Source: Antedon mediterranea
Lineage: Eukaryota > Echinodermata > Crinoidea > Comatulida > Antedonidae
NCBI RefSeq assembly: GCF_964355755.1
Contig: NC_092670.1
Span: forward strand, 3,435,001-3,499,000
Direction of reading: 5' to 3'
Length of the DNA stretch: 64,000 nucleotides
The position numbers and the translations under genes are program-made. Below, piece by piece: positions 45,122 to 57,023 of the stretch (position 1 is the first letter of the stretch; every line of letters begins with the position of its first letter). The notes under the pieces are model-generated. The model did no database searches. It was not told the origin of the DNA and saw only the letters and a list, made by a program, of their open reading frames with translations.

Positions 45122-46710
45122 AGTATTATGGTAGAGGAAATATGGCAATATGAATTTACAAAACTCATCTTACTAAATTGGCTATTGCATTTGTAAAATT
45201 ACTGTATTATTTCACAGTGAAAAACAAAAAAAAAATCTGTTAAAAATAAAACAAATTTATTTGGTTTTGTTTATTAATATTTTCAACCACAATCCATACA
45301 TTATAAATATTAAAACAAATACAGTAGAGAATTGTATTATTATGTCATTGAATACTACCAATTTATCAAGGTGTAAATATCAATAAACAATTTAAAATTC
45401 AGCTTGAAACACCAACACTCATTTCTCTGTCTGTAATTATGAGGTAACACAAATTAAAAACTTGTTAATTATATAACATGGGAGGATACAAGATTAAACA
45501 ACAACACTATGATTAAATCTATGTACAGCTATTTACACCAGAATACAAACTTGAAATGCTCATGTAAACCATTTACTATTTTAGGACTGTACACGCAACT
45601 AATCCATCATCAAAACTGCTAAAGACCAATATTAACCCAAACACAGATTACACCTGTCGTCCTTGTGATACCATGTATGCTCCCCTCCCACCACTTCTTC
45701 AACCCAGCCCCATAGCATTGTTTTACTACCCATGAGATACAATATAGCAAATAAATTTGTGGTGCGCCATGTCTTTCCAAAAGGAAATAAATCTCTGTCT
45801 ACACCATCAAACTTTATGCGACAAACAAATTTGATGTGCCCATATGGACATGATGATGTCATATTACTACCATATTTGGGCACATCACTACTATATTTAG
45901 GCACATCACACTTTTATTGTCAAACTAGTTTGATAGTGTAGACAGAGCTTAACATAAAGTCTCGATGTTTCTGGACATCTCAACTGCTGAAGAAGTAAGT
46001 ATGAATATTTTATACAAGTTGTTTTTGTTAAGATCTTTGAATCTTTCAATGGAATATTAAGTTAATTGCTTAGTGGAAAAATATTGCCTATAAGAAATTA
46101 ATTATTGTAATGGCAAATTGACTTGCCTTGGCCGTGATACACTATATAAATGGCATGGTAACGATAGTCATGGTAACAGTAACAGTTATTAATTAAGGAT
46201 AACTTAATGTCAACCCTGGCTTCTTTAAGATGATGATGGTTACAAATGATTATGTATGCAATATCACTTGATGTAATTTATTACCTCAGACTATATTTAA
46301 TTACTTCGTCAAGGTTATTTGAATAAGTAAGAATAATCATGATAGATGTTGCCCTTAAAAATTAAGAAATAATTTAAAAAAATAAAAAATAAACTTCTCT
46401 AACCATAACTTACACTTTGATATTTTGTAAAGTACAGTACCACTATTTCTATAACAATGTATTTATACTTATTCATTAATATGATATACTGTGTATATAT
46501 ACTTTATTTGTATATTTCATTTCCAGAAAATAAAACATAATATGTACTACAGTAGATATTTTTATACATTTTGTAGCGAAAATAAAAGGGTGGGAAAGAT
46601 TAGTAAACATTTAGCTTTAATAAAGGAATGAAGTTGCACATATAAAACACTACTTTACTATAAATTGCACATATAAAACATTTACTATAAATATACATAA
46701 ATACTGTATG
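45122..46710. other. Intergenic stretch between FAM227-like and MXRA7-like genes
   Basis: AT-rich, containing MITE copy 3 (45791-45949). No exon was recognised on either strand; the 90-codon minus frame at 45632-45904 lacks splice context and overlaps the MITE. Confidence 0.4.
45791..45949. mobile_element. MITE family E, copy 3
   Basis: The right end tttgatagtgtagacagagc is intact and the left end (tctctgtctacaccatc) is slightly diverged. It has an internal extra repeat of the tttgggcacatcac block. Confidence 0.8.
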
Positions 46711-47010
46711 CTGACCATTGGAATACAGACCAGCTTGAAGTTGACCATTGAAATACAGACCAACTTGAAGTTGACCATTGAAATACAGACCAACTTGAAG
46801 CTGACCATTGAAATACAGACCAGCTTGAAGTTGACCATTGAAATACAGACCAACTTGAAGCTGACCATTGGAATACAGACCAACTTGAAGCTGACCATTG
46901 GAATACAGACCAGCTTGAAGCTGACCATTGAAATACAGACCAACTTGAAGCTGACCATTGAAATACAGACCAACTTGAAGCTGACCATTGAAATACAGAC
47001 CAACTTGAGG
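46711..47010. repeat. 30-bp minisatellite, 10 units
   Basis: Ten head-to-tail units of 30 bp (ctgaccattgaaatacagac followed by caacttgaag), with a few point changes (g/a and c/t). The unit is a multiple of 3 and free of stops in several frames, so it gives 100-residue frames on both strands. These have no start context or splice signals and are not genes. Confidence 0.93.
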
Positions 47011-47138
47011 TTTTATTGGTCCTTTTAACTGCTTTGGTCAACAATTATAACTGATATCTTTGGTACTAACTAAGTTTGTTCATAGGGACTTAATTCAGAT
47101 TTACATCTCATTATACCGGTTGTAATCTTTGCTCATTT

Positions 47139-47242
47139 AAGCTCGGTACCCACTAAGGTGCAATGCAAGGACGTAACAGCAATGCAAGTAATTTGACCAA
47201 CCATGATGGATGAGAAGCTGCATCCTAGTGGGAACCAAGCTT
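47139..47242. mobile_element. Small MITE-like repeat
   Basis: The ends AAGCTCGGTACCCACTAAG and the inverted AAGCTTGGTTCCCACTAGG are flanked by a TTTAA / TTAAA context. About 104 bp. Confidence 0.65.
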
Positions 47243-47549
47243 AAAGCACACATTTTTTGGAAATTAGATTATCTCAATGTGGTTACATAGACAATGTACA
47301 CATTTTAGTGGCAACTTGATCCCATAAATGAAACCATTAATTGCTAATTATCACTAGGAAATTTTTTAAAGCCAATGAGTCAAGCCTATCTTTTAGATTT
47401 ATATAACAATTTTGAGTAATATTAATACTGTACTAATGTGTAAATTTCTATTTTTAGTAAAGGAAAAAAAAAAAAATATGGCACCGAATATAATACATCT
47501 GTTTTGGTGGTTTGCATTGTTATAACTGGCATCTGTGGACAACTAAACT

Positions 47550-49020
47550 TCAGTTGATTGCGTACAATTTCAGTTGATCTTTGACCTCTGTCATGTCCTC
47601 GATGCCAAATGTGTCTTTGCTTTGTTCCATCAGTTTAAAGATTGCTTCTAGCTGGGTTTTTCTAGCTCTGTAAAACATTAAATATTGTTTTGCATTTTTA
47701 AATGAATTTCACACATAGACACTTTTGATTGCTGATTGGTTAGATCAGTGTTTCTATTTATTCTTTCTTTTGACTGGATTGCATTTTCAGTAACGCAGTA
47801 CTGCTTTCCAAAATGGTCCAGTTATAAGTTTAAAAGTAAATAAAAATTATAACATAAATACACAGTAGGCCTAATTTAAAAGATATATACAGAACAGTTA
47901 AAAACAAATAAACACTCGAATTATTTACACCACCAGGTTTTTCTCAGTATTTTATATCCCCTCCTCAATTATTTGTCGTCCATTGGCATAATCGATCAAT
48001 CCTTAGCGCTTTCAAATTTCAAAATCATTATGATTGAATATTACAATATATCATCACCACCTGACAATGCCCGAAACATGTATTGATAAATTTATATAGA
48101 GGCAGTTTTAACTTGTTTGATTTTGATTATTTTTATCAGTTCTTTTATATGCAGCTCTTTGATTTATATTACAATATATAAATACATAGGGAGTAAATCA
48201 AAATATTAAACATTAAGATGAATGTGATTCAATTATCAATGATTCATGTTAAAATTTCAACAACAAAAAATTCAAAATCGTGAATCAACAAATCTGTCGT
48301 TTACTCACTCGGATTCAGCATTGATCTGCGTTTCTGTCATATCGCCCTCAAGTTTCTCTTTGATCTTTTTGTGCCGCACTTGTTTCAGCTTCCCTTGAAG
48401 ACTCTCGCATCTGAAATCACTGCCACCATCCCCTTCGTCTCCACACTCATCTGTTGCCATCGATGATTCTTCAATCTCCTCTATTTCTTCAGGTTTGATG
48501 AGCAAATCATCAATATCATTATAAGAGGCTGTCTCTTCACTACTTTCAACTTTATTTTCCTTTTGAAAATAGAAGAAAAAATTAATACTCAAAATTATTG
48601 TTTTTTTTTGTCTAAAGTAATCATTCCATTTAAAACTTGAAAATTGTTTTTATACATTGAGTCTGTTATAATCATATACAGTAATTGCTTTATTTTTTTT
48701 ATTTTTATTTTTTATTTTTTTATTTAATCAGGGATCTGTGTCTCCCTGAAAAAATAATTTTTAATATTTTGTAAAAAAAATTAAAAAATGGTGTACAGTA
48801 TATGCATGCATGATTTTGTCAGAGTACTTGTGTGTACCCGCTGTTTTTGTTCATGAAACATTCATTGTTGCGATTGTGAAATACTAACCTGTTCTTTTTC
48901 ATGAGAATTCACAAATTTTCTTTGGAATAACCTAAAAACAATCAAAACTGCGAGGAGGGTGATGAGACTTGCTGTAATACAATGTACACTGCCCTCAACA
49001 TCTTCTGGTATCTCTGTCAT
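47550..49020 (-). CDS. MXRA7-like single-pass membrane protein
   Basis: Three exons on the minus strand: 49020-48889, 48559-48309, 47667-47550. The phases agree; 166 residues. Residues about 14-32 form one hydrophobic segment (ITASLITLLAVLIVLRLF) behind a short acidic N-terminus, so this is a signal-anchor type protein. The middle is acidic and low-complexity. The C-terminus, QLEAIFKLMEQSKDTFGIED then QLKLYAIN, closely follows the conserved end of vertebrate MXRA7 (matrix-remodelling-associated 7), whose role is poorly known and has been linked to matrix remodelling and injury response. Human MXRA7 is somewhat longer, mainly in its Pro/Ala-rich linker. The gene lies head-to-head with TRMT1, 2.2 kb apart, with element D2 between them. 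Confidence 0.82.
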
Positions 49021-49365
49021 TTCTTATTTTTTCACAACTTTAGATAATTTTAAATGAAAAATAAAGAAAATGTTAATGTTCCGCTATTCATTCCTCTTTC
49101 TTTATTTGGTCACAGTATACAAAATATATAGGACAGCAACAAACAAAAGAATATCCAGAGTGGTTTTTGATTTGAGTGAGAATTATTCACTATTTTTTGA
49201 TAATTTTTTTTTATTAATAAATATTGACATTATTGTACACAATAAATATGCTGTTTTATGTATTTTTTGTGGAACTAAATAGAATTGGACGAGAGTCTAA
49301 AATTCTGTTGACAAAACCACCCGCCAACCAACATCGTTGTTTGATGATGATGATGTGTGTGGCCT

Positions 49366-50209
49366 GTTATGCGCGATTTGAACAATTTGCGCAATTTGAA
49401 ATTGCGCAAAAAAAATCCTTGCGCAATTTGAATTGAAACATGTGTTTCAAATTGCGCAAGCAACGTATTAAATTGCGCAAGTAATCTGCAAACTGCGCAA
49501 GGTTTTTCGACAGATTGTGAAATCATGCACACCCATATTTATATAGTAATTTCTAAGAATGATTCAAAATTAAAGATAAATATCGCATTTCCTTATTTTA
49601 GTAGTGCAAATATTGTTATAAGTTAGCATACCGTCGAAGAACCGACGAAGGAAAACGAAGCGGTGGTGTTCCACCAGGCGGGCGCGGCGCGGGCGGCCGG
49701 CTATACTACTCTAGCCTAGCTAGGGTCTGGACTACTGATACTGACTAGGTTACATGGCCTAGCTTAAACTAATATTAAAAACTTAATTTTTACATTTATT
49801 TTGATTTATTTCAAGTTACAGTGATAATATTATTTAATTGTAATAATAAATGTTATGTATTTATTATACATATGTTATCTTCGCATTTATTATGTTTTAT
49901 TTTGAGTTATTTAGTTTCCAATAAATTATTATAATACCGATTGTAGTTCGTTTTCAAATTGCGCAAAGGTGTCATATTGCGCAAGAACTATCTTGCGCAA
50001 TTTACAAATTGTGCAGCGCAATTTAAAATTGCGCAAAGATTTTCTTGCGCAATTTGAAATTGCGCAAGTTGATTGCGCAATTTGAAATTGCGCAAAAAAA
50101 TCCTTGCGCAATTTTAAATTGCGCAAGAATTCTTTGCGCAATTTCAAATTGCGCAAGGATTTTTTTGCGCAATTTCAAATTGCGCAAATCGTTCAAATCG
50201 CGCATAACA
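49366..50209. mobile_element. Foldback element D2 between MXRA7-like and TRMT1
   Basis: Inverse-orientation relative of D1. The same GC-rich centre (about 49630-49705) and palindromic ttgcgcaatttgaaattgcgc arms are present. The ends GTTATGCGCGATTTGAA are inverted, and tggcc(t) flanks both sides. About 170 bp differs from D1 (49790-49940 versus 43280-43380). Confidence 0.8.
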
Positions 50210-51252
50210 TGGCCTACTCGATCCTAGTACTGCTGCTGTCTGTGGGGCCCAGTCCAGTAGATAGGCCTAACTAAAACCAAGTAGCCTGGCTAGGGCCTAG
50301 ATAACTACCTACAAATGGAGACATTAGTTTACCTGATCTTGTTTGTGTAATATTCTTTAAATTACAAGGCCAATTTATTTTCAATACTGTACATCTAACT
50401 TCTCTCTTCTTTCAGCGCGCGCTCTGTCTTTTTTCTGATGTGCTGCTGCTGTACTACTACTGTGTGCTAACAAAAATAAAATACGAAACGGAGGGTAATT
50501 ACCGGTCTGGGCCGTAAAACCATATACATTTATCTCTCACATCATCATCATAATCCATAATCCACACGTGCTTTAATCAGTGAAGCGTAACTCGCTGTCG
50601 GCCCGGCCCCGGAGGATAAAAAAGCACTTTAAAAACGTAAAAAATATCTTTTAAATATAATTTTGTACATTAAATTTTATATATCACTGATTGATCAATA
50701 TTATTATTATATGTATGCAGCATGAATTGAACAATATTAAACTGAAAATTGGTAGTCCTAGGCCCTACTCACCAAATATTATTATTTTTGTAGCGCACCA
50801 GCCAGCAGTGCAGTGTGTGGTAGACCCGTGATTAATAATCTGCGAGTCGTTTCGTCCAGTATATATACCTATGATTTGTAATTGCTGCAAATGATAATAA
50901 GAACACCTCTTGTTTTTGTTTCAAGACTAGGCCTGGTGCAAAGAAAGTAAATATTATTTGTTTAAATCTGTTTTTAAAAAAATCTTAAATTATTAATATT
51001 AATAATTAATATTGTTAAATCATGGAGGAATTTTATACCTCCATGGTTAAATCATAAAACGTCTTTTCTCACTTTTTTCCGGAGTTTAATTTATATTATC
51101 ATAAATGCTCCTATAACTGCATTTTTTCTATTACGTACAACTTCATAGTATAAGCCTGTCAAATTGTCGACTTGCTGCCTTTCGACCAACTGCAGACAAC
51201 TCTGTAACTTCTGGATGAATAAACCTTGTAATTTTTTTCTTTTTCTTGAAGT
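50210..51252. promoter_or_regulatory. Shared upstream region of MXRA7-like and TRMT1 genes
   Basis: Neither promoter can be placed exactly. Short GC-richer patches occur at 50410-50470 and 50575-50620 (ctcgctgtcggcccggcccc). No other gene was seen. Confidence 0.3.
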
Positions 51253-54200
51253 ATGTCCAGTACGGCAGCTACAACAATCATGCAAAGTTCTAATTCTGCT
51301 TCCACCATTCCCAAAAAGGGATCTTCTGAAGGTTATACCATTGTCAAAGAGGGAACATCTGAAATATTATTTCCAAAATCAAATGAGGTATTTTATAATC
51401 CAGTTCAAGAATTCAATCGGGATATAAGGTATTAAAGAATTTCAAATTAATCATTTTAGTCAGTACCATTTTTCCTCCCTCTCAAATCAGTTCCATATAA
51501 TATTTGTCTCTTAATGACTGTACATCGGCAGGAGTTTATGTTATGCTTTATAGATTTGAGCAGGCTATTTGACATCATCCATTTGTTTTAATTTACATGT
51601 AAATTATTATTTGCACAATAATAGTACACCGAAAATATCATCTTTTTTCAGTTCTTTGGTTATAAGTCTACATGCGAGTCAAGTATTAAAAAAGAAAGGA
51701 ATTGAAGGTATAGTTAAATAAGATGTGTATACAACTAATATTTTAAGTAAATATTTATATCAACATTTCACTTTTATGCTCATGTGTCGCACCTTGCCTC
51801 ACTGGCACTAGGTCCCTGATTCGCTCAATGTAATATGTTAAAAACTGGTATCATATTTACTGCTGTGACACCAGATATAATGGTTTTTAATCATGCTATT
51901 ATGAACATTGAATATACTTTTTTAAACAATAGTTTATTTTTATTTAAATTCTAAGACAAAATAACCAAAAACTTCCAGTCAATTTGGCTATTTTGTTCTT
52001 TAAATTACAGTTTATTCAGGTAAATAATTTTTTTTCAATCCAATGTAAAATTTGTATTTCACAGTTTGTTTGAAACAAAAAAATACCACCAACGCCGCCA
52101 ACACTTGCGATTCCCAAGATGAAGAAGAGTTGAAGAAAGTTTATCCAGGTGATCAGTTGGAGGTAAAGCCATTCTCAAATAAAAATTCCTTGGCAGAAAT
52201 TGTAGCTATAATTTTTTGAGATACTGTATCAAAAACAGTCACCTTCTTGGCAAAGATAAAATCAAAATATATCACAGTATTGATAGTATAAAGCTCTGTC
52301 TGCACTATAAAATGTGACAAAAAAATATGATGTCATTTCACTACTATATTTGGGAATATCACTACCATATTTTGGCACATCACACTTGTTTGATAGTGTA
52401 GACAGAGCTTTAAACCTTCCTTCTGTTAAAAAACTTTAGGATGGCATTAGTATTCTAGAAGGATTGTCAGCCAGCGGTCTTCGCTCAATCCGCTATGCTA
52501 AGGAAATTCCTGGTATCAAGAATATTGTAGCCAACGACTTCTCGGTAGCTGCTGTTGAAAATATTGAAAGGAATATAAAACATAATAAAATTGGACATTT
52601 AGTGAAAGCGAGCCTATCAGATGCAGCGTAAGTACACCATGTACTTGGACTATTTTAGCTTTGTTTTATTAAGATTTTATTGGTTTATAAATGATTGTAT
52701 CATTTGAGAAACACTGCCATAAAATTAAAAACAAATAAAAAACTTTGTATCATTTAGGTTGCTTATGTACAAGTGTCGCTCAAACCCAGAATATGATGTT
52801 GTTGATCTAGATCCTTACGGAAGTCCTGCGATGTTCATCGATGCTGGAGTTCAAGCTGTCAAAGAGGGTGGGCTTCTTTGTGTCACATGTACAGATCTTG
52901 CCGTGTTATCGGGTAACCATGGTGAGACATGCTTTTCAAAGTATGGTGCGATGTCCCTTCATGCAAAGTTTGGACCTGAGATGGTAGGATTCTGTCGTTT
53001 CAATTATTTATTTTTTACTTCAACATCGGTTGCATCTATAGTCTTATTCAGTTGAAGTCTTTCCTTTTCAAGTTTTTAAATTTAAATTATTTCCACTTCT
53101 CGTCTATTTTAATATATGTACAGTGGATTGATTTCATTTCATTTATTTATTCCTGGGACCCCAAAAGCAACAGAGTCTCCATAACATGAAATGTCTAGGG
53201 CCCCAGAAGAACTTAACTACATAAAATTAAAAATCAATATACAGTTTAAAATATATTAAAAAATTTAAAAACAAGAAAAAGAGGAAAAGAAACACACCGG
53301 AGTCGAATTAAGGATCTGTAAAATGTTGTTTTAACTGCCTCAGAAAGAGAAGAAAGGACAGACGAGTCTCTGAGGGAAACGATGGATAGGCAAAGATTTG
53401 AGAGCTTGTTTATATGCGTTATATAAGAATGAACTATTATTATTATTATTATACAGTATTCATTTTTAATTGCCCAATGTACAGTGTTTATTATATTTAA
53501 TTGATTGTGAATGATTTAATAGGCTTTACGAATAGTGCTTCAAGCCATTGAAACCAGTGCCAATCGTTATCATCGCCACATTGTCCCGTTGGTCAGTGTA
53601 CAAGTTGATTTTTACCTCCGAGTGTTTGTACGTGTCTTTACAAGTCAAGCGGCCGCAAAACGCTCGGCAAGGTGTGTGAGCATGTCGGCTTTATTTAATA
53701 TGTGGCTTTCCCCTTTTTTTTTATAGTTGCTATAGGTTGTATAATGGAGGGAGTTTATTATATCTCTTCGTTTTGTTTCGTTTATTTATTTTTTCCACTC
53801 ACTTATATATATATATATAATTTACACAACATGTATTAAATGTGGGTGGATGGAGGTTCACTGAAGTTCACTGAACTTTAAGTCGTGACCCCCGTAGGCC
53901 TATAAGTATACTAACATTGCTACGGAGTAGACTAAAATATGTATCTCTTTGATCTAAATCCAAATCAAAATCTACTCCAAACCCAAACTTTCAAACCAAA
54001 ATGTACAGTTGGTTTTCTTATACCGTACATTATTACTAATTCAATTCACATTTATTTACTCATCGTTTATAAATACAGTTTCATAGCATAAATGATGGCA
54101 AGGATCCTGCATAGAGAAGTTTACACTTCTGTTTTCGCAGCACCCTTTTACATAAAAAACATAAAACAATAAACACAACATAATAGATACAAAAAAAAAA

Positions 54201-56304
54201 AAAAAAAACATTTCCTATATACATTTTAGAGTTGTTCATCATCAAAAAGCGATACTGTTTTTCTAACATGATTATTTATACATTTTGTCTTAAAAAAGAA
54301 GATATTCAGTTTATTACTTCCAGTACATGTGGATTGTGGATACAGTATGTAATATATTAAAATATACTAAATTTGTATCTCAGTACACTGATTATATTTT
54401 ATTTTTTTACTGACAGCAAGAGGGCGCTTGTGTATCATTGCACAGGATGTGATAGCTTCCATCTTCAAAGACTTGGAAAGGCTATCCCGCGGGAAAACAA
54501 GTGAGCTTTTAGAAATTGAAAGTTTTAAAACTGTTTGTTTAATTAAATAAAAGGGATCAGTTTAAAGAGTTCTAAAATCTTGAATTATATAAATTTATTT
54601 CTCTGTTGCTATAATAAGTAATGATTATTTTCAAATGAATGATTTTACTGTAGAGTATGCATACTGTATATGTCAATGAATAATTTTTGAAATCTATTTT
54701 TTATCTTTTTTTATAGAGAGCCTCGTTTCACCCCAGCCACAGGACCACCCTGTGGTCAAATATGCACAGATTGTGGGAGCAATTTTCAGGTAGAGTAAAA
54801 AAAAGTGGTACTAAAACCTTCTTACTACAAAATCAAAATGCATTTATTTCAAAAGCGTGACCTCATTTGTGTTATTTCTCGTTAGGTCGGTGGTCCTATC
54901 TGGAATGAACCAATTCATGACCTGGACTTTGTTCAAAACCTTGTGAGTACTCTAGATGATATACCAAAAGAAAAGTATAAACGATTTAAAAAGATCAAAG
55001 GAACGCTGACTGTTATAACAGAGGTAAGACAAGTAGTTTATTTTCGCAAATACAAGCGCCACCAATTATCAACACTCACTGTGCAAGACGTATTTTTTTT
55101 CTTCTATAATCATGGCAATGGCTTTAATTGTTTTAACTTTATTGACTAAAAATAAATTCAAGACAGAAAATAATTACATGATACCATAAAACATGCAAAG
55201 TATCCTTTTCCAATGATTGATTTACTGTATTTTTAAACAATAATAAACAAATTGGTTTTTTTTCCAGGAATTACAAGACAGCCCTCTATATTACACGCTT
55301 AGCCGATTATGCAACATCATTCACTGTACTGTACCATCAAATGTAAAGTTTCGTTCAGCTTTGTTGAATGCTGGCTACCGAGTGTCGATAACACATACAT
55401 CAGCTGAGGCCATCAAGACGGATGCACCAAGTTCTGTCGTCTGGGATATAATGAGGTCGTGGGTCAGTAGATCGTAAATTACTAGTTCAAAAAGTGTAAA
55501 CAAGCTAAATGAGGTTTTCCAGTCACCAGCATTTCCCCGATAGGCTTAAGAATCCAGCTTAAACCAAGAAATGATATACAACTTTAAATTTTCTTTTATT
55601 TTGGCTTTTGTATTTATATTTTCAGGAGAAGTTCAATCCAGTTAAACAGAGCCGCTTAACAGAAGGTAGTGTGGCGTACAATTTACTACACAAAGAGCCT
55701 GTGTAAGTAGATTGGTGATTATTGTTATATTATGTAGAAAGAAAGAATTCTTGTCAAGCTCTGTCTACACTATCAAACATTATGTTCCCAAATATGGTCA
55801 TGATTACGGCATATCACACTTTTTTTGTGAAACTAGTTTGATAGTGTAGTTCAGTATTTCCAATGAGGTCGTTGCTGGTGGTAAAATTAGGAGCTGATCA
55901 TATCAAATACACAACCTTTGACCTTTTCTTTACAGCATTGAGGCATCATTTGAGAAAAGACCTGATGCGAACCCCAAATCACGACAGCAGAAGATGAGTC
56001 GCTTCCCACTCAACCCTGAACCTCACTGGGGACCAAAATCAAGAGCCAGGAAACGGTAAATATCAACTCTATGTGCATACACCATTTCACCATATCTATT
56101 TTTTTTATTTCTCACAGTATAAAAAAGTTTATATTTATTTGAGTTGATGAAAAGAAGTACTAAATGTTTAATATTTTTTCCAGAAAACCAGATTTGACAA
56201 AAGAGGAAAATTCGTCAAATGATGAACAAACAAAACGGTCGAAGGATAGTACAACGGTTGAAAACTCAGAATTGGAATCAAAGGATATCACTGAAGAAAC
56301 GTGA
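51253..56304 (+). CDS. TRMT1: tRNA (guanine26-N2)-dimethyltransferase
   Basis: Thirteen exons: 51253-51428, 51652-51707, 52065-52162, 52440-52627, 52758-52983, 53523-53671, 54417-54500, 54717-54789, 54886-55023, 55268-55462, 55626-55702, 55936-56055, 56184-56304. All have GT-AG borders and consistent phases; 1701 nt, 566 residues. TRMT1 forms m2,2G at position 26 of many cytosolic and mitochondrial tRNAs, using S-adenosylmethionine. Visible are the N-terminal [13 protein letters not shown] block, SAM motif I ([13 protein letters not shown], about 117-129) and the catalytic DLDPYGSP (189-196). A Cys pair CTGC (306-309) and CGQICTDCG (338-346) can bind zinc, and IHDLDF and [15 protein letters not shown] also match the family. 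The human protein (659 residues) ends with a CCCH zinc finger; here the chain stops soon after [11 protein letters not shown], without one. The start is the first in-frame ATG; a longer mitochondrial leader from an upstream exon is possible. Confidence 0.95.
52292..52409. mobile_element. MITE family E, copy 4 (TRMT1 intron 3)
   Basis: The ends AGCTCTGTCTGCACTAT and the inverted AGCTCTGTCTACACTATCAA are flanked by TAA / TTA. It ends 30 bp before exon 4. Confidence 0.82.
53125..53420 (-). repeat. LINE- or SINE-type 3' end (TRMT1 intron 5)
   Basis: On the minus strand it ends ggggtcccaggaataaataa-atgaaatgaaat, a typical retroposon A-rich tail. No frame is left. Confidence 0.45.
54040..54270 (-). 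repeat. Retroposon-like 3' end (TRMT1 intron 6)
   Basis: A minus-strand sequence ending in a taaatgtgaattgaat-type A-rich tail, with a poly-A run near 54190. The family was not identified. Confidence 0.3.
55757..55850. mobile_element. MITE family E, copy 5, deleted
   Basis: The ends AGCTCTGTCTACACTATCAA and actagtttgatagtgtag are present, but much of the body is missing. TRMT1 intron 11. Confidence 0.78.
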
Positions 56305-56409
56305 TGGAAACACAATTGATAAAATTAGGAAGCAAGACTCCTTGTGGCATGATTGCCTACCAATCTTTAACCCTTTGTTCTCATATCATAGCAAGAAAGC
56401 ACTTGCTGT

Positions 56410-56415
56410 AATAAA
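56410..56415 (+). terminator. Candidate polyadenylation signal of TRMT1
   Basis: AATAAA, 106 nt after the stop codon. Confidence 0.4.
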
Positions 56416-56976
56416 AGATACGTAGCGATTCAGTTAACCTTCTTGATCAGTAGATACTGTAACCATTGTAATGACACATTAATAAGCAATTTTTATTTTG
56501 GATCGGATAAATACCCTCATTGGAACTTGAATCTAAATTATCTTAGTTCTTAGCATCATAGAGGGGAAGTAAATGGCAGGGTCAGGTTTTAATTATACAG
56601 TAATATATATTTGTAAAATTAAAAGTTATGATTGAGTACATTTAAATTTGTTAGGTGGTGAGGGATGCTACAGACTACAGTTCTGCAAATTTCAACCGTT
56701 TAAGGCCAAATAATGCATAACTGCAAGTATGATGTAATGTTTTTAAAAATTTATGTTTGTTACAAAATGAAATGAATCAAGTACTGTATTGCCAAATGAC
56801 GTAATCTTTCTGAAAACTAAAGGCAAAAACTATGTATGTTTGGGTGTCTTGTCTTTTCTAAAGCAGAAGTCGGTCTTATGCAAATACAGTAGAACAAATA
56901 ATGGACTTAAAATATTTGTTATCGTAACAACACAGACAAACAACAAATTAAACAAATTCTCAATACTGCTTTGAAA

Positions 56977-56982
56977 TTTATT
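56977..56982 (-). terminator. Candidate polyadenylation signal of RPL10
   Basis: AATAAA on the minus strand, 42 nt past the stop codon, giving a short 3' UTR as is usual for ribosomal protein genes. The TRMT1 and RPL10 genes converge here. Confidence 0.55.
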
Positions 56983-57023
56983 TACTTTTCATTCAAACAT
57001 TTGTATTTTTTATGTGATCTTGT

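Noticed and set aside
46650..47044. Repeat proteins of 106-119 codons on both strands
   Set aside because: Produced by a 30-bp minisatellite; three frames are equally open.
43050..50209. CRISPR-like regular short palindromic repeats in D1 and D2
   Set aside because: Eukaryotic context, no unique spacers of constant length, and clear transposon ends with duplications.
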